9,053 nt of DNA from a bacterium. GTDB lineage: Bacteria; Electryoneota; RPQS01. The stretch spans positions 1 through 9,053 of the forward strand of contig JAHIZR010000129.1 in the NCBI GenBank assembly GCA_018814465.1. Direction: 5' to 3'. Positions 6,176 to 9,053 of this stretch are shown here, piece by piece. The translations under genes were made by a program, and so were the position numbers. Numbering within the stretch: the stretch's first letter is position 1; every line of letters begins with the position of its first letter. Under the pieces are notes generated by a model. It did not search any database and was not told the DNA's origin. It worked only from the letters and a program-made list of their open reading frames with translations.

Positions 6176-8539
6176 ATGAAGAGTTTTGCATCGGCGTTGC
6201 TTGTTTTGTTTTTTTTGGTATCACAGCTTTGGGCTCAGATCAGTTCCGGAGGAGCGCCGCTTAGTTTCTCCCAGCCGTTAGATAATAATGTATCGTCGTT
6301 AACGATGCCGGATGTCGATGTCGACGCCCTCATCGCCGAGGACAAAACAGCAGGCTGGGAGGAAGCCCCCCGCTTCGGCGCGCCGCATGATGTCTCCATT
6401 AATCTGAATAACAACGGCACATGGACGACGCTGAGAAACGGCGACAGGTTGTGGAGATGCAGAATTGTTTCGCGCGAAGCTTATTCGATCAATCTGCAGT
6501 TCGATGAGTTTTTCATGCCGCCGGAAGCGACGCTGTTCATCTATAACGATGACCACTCGCATATTATCGGAGCCTTCACCGAACAAAACAACAAAACGGA
6601 CGGACGCTTCGCGACCCAGCCGGTACAAGGCGATGCGATCACGCTTGAGTATTACGAGCCTGCCTCACAGCGGGCTCGCGGTGTATTATCGATCTGGCGG
6701 GTGGTGCATGCTTACCGGGATATGTTTCATCACGGATCGCTGGATGACTTCGGCGACGCCGCCTGGTGCGCGGTCAATATCAACTGCCCGGAAGGGGAGG
6801 ACTGGCAGAACGAAAAGCGCGGCGTGGCCTTGATGATTACCGGAGAAGGATTTCGCTGGTGCAGCGGCAGCCTCATCAATAATACGCGCAACGACGGAAC
6901 TCCGTACTTTCATACCGCAATGCATTGTACCGATGGTCAGAATATCGGAACCATGGTATTTGTCTTCAACTATGAGAGTCCCGGTTGTGAGGTTGTTGAC
7001 GGACCGCTGAATCAATCGGTTGCCGGAGGATCTCTGCTCTTCACTCATGTGAACACGGATATCGCCTTGATCGAACTCTCGTCGCCGATTCCGTTGGATT
7101 ACAATCCGTGCTTTAATGGCTGGTATGCGGAAGATATCGCTCCAACCAGTTCCGCCTGCATCAGTCATCCGGCTACGGATGTCAAAAAAATAGGAATTGA
7201 CGAAGATCCGGCCGTCAGTTCTGCTTTTGGCGGAACACCCGCCAATTCTCATTGGCGTGTTGTGCATTGGGAAGCCGGTCATGCCGAACATGGATCATCG
7301 GGTTCGCCGCTGTTCAATCAGGATGGCTTGATTATCGGTCAGTGTCATGGCGGCGACGGCTGGTGCGACGATGTCGTAAACCACAATGTGGATTACGGCA
7401 AACTGGCCTGGTCTTTTGATTTGGGCGCGGATCAATGGCTCGATCCCGACGGACTGGGAATTACAGATCTACCGGCATATGATCCCAATGTCGCCGGACA
7501 AATCGCCGGGGTGATTAGAAATGCGGACACAGAAGAGCCTGTCGAGGATGTTCTCGTAAGAGTAGTCAACGGCAGTCAAAGCACACGGACAAACACACTC
7601 GGTGAATACCGGCTGCCGCTGTATGAAGGCACGTATGATATCGACTATTCGCTCTGGGGCTATGAAAACCATACGGAGTTCGCCATCACAATCGCCGAAG
7701 GAGATTCGATCATTCGGAATATCGACTTAAACCCTTTAAATGTTGTGGTGATGATGGATGAGGATTTTGAAAGCGGTGCGGCCGGCTGGACGCATGCCGC
7801 GGCTCCCGATTGGCTGGATGATTGGCATCTCTCCTCCGAATCATCGCACAGCGGGACGAGCTCGTTCAAGTGCGGTGACGATGGAACGCTGAATTACTCT
7901 AATTTGTTGGATGCGCGTTTGTCTTCGCCGATAATCGAATTTCTGCCGTCACAAGCTCAACTCAGTTTTTGGATGCGGATCGAGTCGGAAGTATCGGGAG
8001 CATATCCTGATTCCGCTTATGACGGCGGGGTTGTGGAAATATCGGCCGATGGCGGACTCCCCGAAGTGCTTGCGGTTAACCGCGGCTATACTCACCTCTT
8101 TCGGTATACGACAAACGGCACGAATCCGGTTACGGGACCGATGGCAGGCTATCCGTGTTTTGCCGGGAGCAATGCTGCTTGGAGACAGATCACGGCGGAT
8201 TTGTCGGACTATGAAGGCCAGGACATCCAACTGCATTTTCGTTTCGGTTCGGATAACATCGTCACAGGTGAAGGCTGGTACATTGATGATGTATTGATTC
8301 GAGGAATTTTTACGACCCCGCCTCCAGTTACAGGATTAGTAGTCTGGCGTGACGGAGATGATGTTATGCTCTCATGGAACAGTGACGCGACGCCTTACTA
8401 TCTTATCTACAGCTCGTTAACTCCTGAGATTCCCTTCCCGGATTACGAGGGAATGACCGATCAGACAAGTTATGTGATCGAGCATGGCTTACAGGATGAA
8501 AAACGCTTCTATTATGTGGTGGGCTATATGCCTGAGTAG
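6176..8539 (+). CDS. Secreted lysyl-endopeptidase-like S1 serine protease, copy 2
   Basis: A 787-residue paralogue of the preceding gene, colinear throughout and roughly half identical by eye, more so in the MAM-like domain. GGAGAG (6163-6168) lies 7 bases before the ATG. The signal peptide is residues 1-20 (cut after L-W-A, before Q-I-S-S-G-G), then a propeptide to about 192. The protease domain has His250 (T-A-M-H-C), Asp295 (N-T-D-I-A-L-I-E-L) and Ser375 (G-S-S-G-S-P). Lys-C-type cysteines are at 198, 204, 229, 251, 271 and 397, with three extra at 312, 328 and 390. His391 matches Lys-C His210. Asp406 lies near the Asp225 position but is directly next to the Y-G pair, one residue closer than in copy 1, so lysine specificity is less certain. 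The regulatory-like domain begins near 442, the MAM-like domain near 523 (W-Y-I-D-D-V at 701-706), and an Fn3-like domain ends the protein. The terminator at 8563 closes the unit. Confidence 0.9.
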   Translation: MKSFASALLVLFFLVSQLWAQISSGGAPLSFSQPLDNNVSSLTMPDVDVDALIAEDKTAGWEEAPRFGAPHDVSINLNNNGTWTTLRNGDRLWRCRIVSREAYSINLQFDEFFMPPEATLFIYNDDHSHIIGAFTEQNNKTDGRFATQPVQGDAITLEYYEPASQRARGVLSIWRVVHAYRDMFHHGSLDDFGDAAWCAVNINCPEGEDWQNEKRGVALMITGEGFRWCSGSLINNTRNDGTPYFHTAMHCTDGQNIGTMVFVFNYESPGCEVVDGPLNQSVAGGSLLFTHVNTDIALIELSSPIPLDYNPCFNGWYAEDIAPTSSACISHPATDVKKIGIDEDPAVSSAFGGTPANSHWRVVHWEAGHAEHGSSGSPLFNQDGLIIGQCHGGDGWCDDVVNHNVDYGKLAWSFDLGADQWLDPDGLGITDLPAYDPNVAGQIAGVIRNADTEEPVEDVLVRVVNGSQSTRTNTLGEYRLPLYEGTYDIDYSLWGYENHTEFAITIAEGDSIIRNIDLNPLNVVVMMDEDFESGAAGWTHAAAPDWLDDWHLSSESSHSGTSSFKCGDDGTLNYSNLLDARLSSPIIEFLPSQAQLSFWMRIESEVSGAYPDSAYDGGVVEISADGGLPEVLAVNRGYTHLFRYTTNGTNPVTGPMAGYPCFAGSNAAWRQITADLSDYEGQDIQLHFRFGSDNIVTGEGWYIDDVLIRGIFTTPPPVTGLVVWRDGDDVMLSWNSDATPYYLIYSSLTPEIPFPDYEGMTDQTSYVIEHGLQDEKRFYYVVGYMPE

Positions 8540-8562
8540 TTCGAGAGAGTCGTTGCTTACTC

Positions 8563-8594
8563 AGCCGCCGGACCGCAAGTTCGGCGGCTTTTTT
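8563..8594 (+). terminator. Intrinsic terminator after the second protease
   Basis: AGCCGCCGGAC (8563-8573) pairs with GTTCGGCGGCT (8579-8589): 11 base pairs, one of them G-U, around the loop CGCAA. The run of six T ends at 8594. It lies 23 bases after the stop codon and marks the end of the transcription unit. Confidence 0.93.
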
Positions 8595-8711
8595 AGTGAG
8601 AAAAAACTTGCGCACGGTCTTGTCAGTCTTTTCACAAAGTCTCTATCGCGAATACGTATGTAAATACCTGTATTGCATTTAATAAATTATGAGATATCGG
8701 AGTGAGCTTTA

Positions 8712-8740
8712 TTGCTTTCCGAGGATTTCACAAGTATATT
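8712..8740 (+). promoter_or_regulatory. Candidate promoter of the CBS-domain gene
   Basis: TTGCTT (8712-8717) and TATATT (8735-8740, five of six -10 positions) are spaced by 17 bases. The expected start near 8747 gives a short leader of about 25 bases. The preceding stretch (8595-8711) is AT-rich and contains no gene, but has two small palindromes at 8652-8659 and 8663-8674. Confidence 0.5.
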
Positions 8741-8758
8741 TAAGTAAGGTTAGCAAGT

Positions 8759-8767
8759 TAAGGAGGT
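8759..8767 (+). promoter_or_regulatory. Consensus Shine-Dalgarno sequence of the CBS-domain gene
   Basis: TAAGGAGGT is a full complement to the 16S rRNA 3' end, 4 bases before ATG 8772. It is much stronger than the sites of the other genes here, suggesting efficient translation and fixing the start. Confidence 0.8.
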
Positions 8768-8771
8768 CATT

Positions 8772-9053
8772 ATGAGATTACTGGAAGTCCTCGCGGAAAA
8801 GGGAACCACAGTGCATACCTGCCGGTTCGATGAGTCGGTTAGCGTTGCCATCAAGAAGCTGGTTGCCAATAACATCGGTGCGCTTGCTATCGTGGATGCA
8901 AATGACAGGTTAGTCGGTATTTTTTCGGAGCGCGACATTCTGCGTCTGGTTTCGATCACACCCACCGCGCTGGCCGGATTCAAGATTTCGGACTACATGA
9001 CACGGCATGTGCTCTCCGGACATCCCGATGACAACGTGGATGAAACGCAAACG
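8772..9053 (+). CDS. CBS-domain protein, 3' end cut by the window
   Basis: The first 94 residues are seen, with no stop before the window end. Stand-alone proteins of this kind are usually about 140-150 residues with two CBS domains, so perhaps two thirds is present. The first CBS domain spans about residues 8-62: D-E-S-V-S-V-A-I-K-K-L, then I-G-A-L-A-I-V-D and the typical L-V-G-I-F-S-E-R-D-I-L-R. The second begins at about 69 with I-S-D-Y-M-T. CBS pairs bind adenosine nucleotides or related ligands and act as energy-state sensors; no fused enzyme domain is visible in the part seen. There is no signal peptide, so it is probably cytoplasmic. The terminator and separate promoter upstream show it is not in the protease operon. 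Confidence 0.88.
   Translation, partial: MRLLEVLAEKGTTVHTCRFDESVSVAIKKLVANNIGALAIVDANDRLVGIFSERDILRLVSITPTALAGFKISDYMTRHVLSGHPDDNVDETQT

Noticed and set aside
6686..7291. 201-residue open frame on the minus strand within the second protease
   Set aside because: It lies opposite the conserved catalytic domain, has no recognisable family features, and is explained by codon bias of the sense gene. The same applies to the other antisense frames.

Overview
The window looks like a piece of a Gram-negative, probably uncultured, environmental bacterial chromosome of roughly balanced GC content. The FG-GAP/VCBS protein with repeated W-W-E-N-D-G motifs, the P-N-G-G-E-x-W domain and the large Lys-C-like secreted proteases are a combination often seen in the Bacteroidetes/FCB group and neighbouring candidate phyla. 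That placement is inference from protein style only. No rRNA, tRNA, mobile element or CRISPR array is visible. All recognised genes lie on the + strand and are densely packed.

Layout: (1) 2-2584 is the 3' part of a large surface or secreted protein with at least 11 VCBS/FG-GAP repeats followed by three beta-sandwich-type domains. (2) A good sigma70-type promoter (2611-2639) precedes a small 11-codon reading frame whose stop overlaps the start of a ten-helix EamA/DMT-family transporter (2717-3607). (3) Only 26 bases further on starts a secreted trypsin-fold protease (3634-6018), closely patterned on lysyl endopeptidase (Achromobacter protease I). (4) After a 157-base gap holding a candidate promoter and a 15-bp imperfect hairpin comes a full-length paralogue of that protease (6176-8539), closed by a textbook intrinsic terminator (8563-8594). 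(5) A separate promoter and a perfect Shine-Dalgarno sequence lead into a CBS-domain protein cut by the window end (8772-9053).

The transporter and first protease may be co-transcribed from the promoter at 2611; the second protease could be reached by read-through or from its own promoter. The two proteases share one architecture: signal peptide, Q-I-S-x-G-G motif, propeptide of about 170 residues, S1 protease domain, carboxypeptidase-regulatory-like domain, MAM/jelly-roll-like domain and a terminal Fn3-like domain. Both keep the catalytic triad and the six cysteines of the Lys-C family. They are best read as a tandem duplication of extracellular protein-degrading enzymes. The second copy has diverged in cysteine content and around the specificity pocket. 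Nothing here amounts to a clearly new multi-gene system; the most interesting points are this paralogue divergence, the leader hairpin and the overlapping leader ORF.
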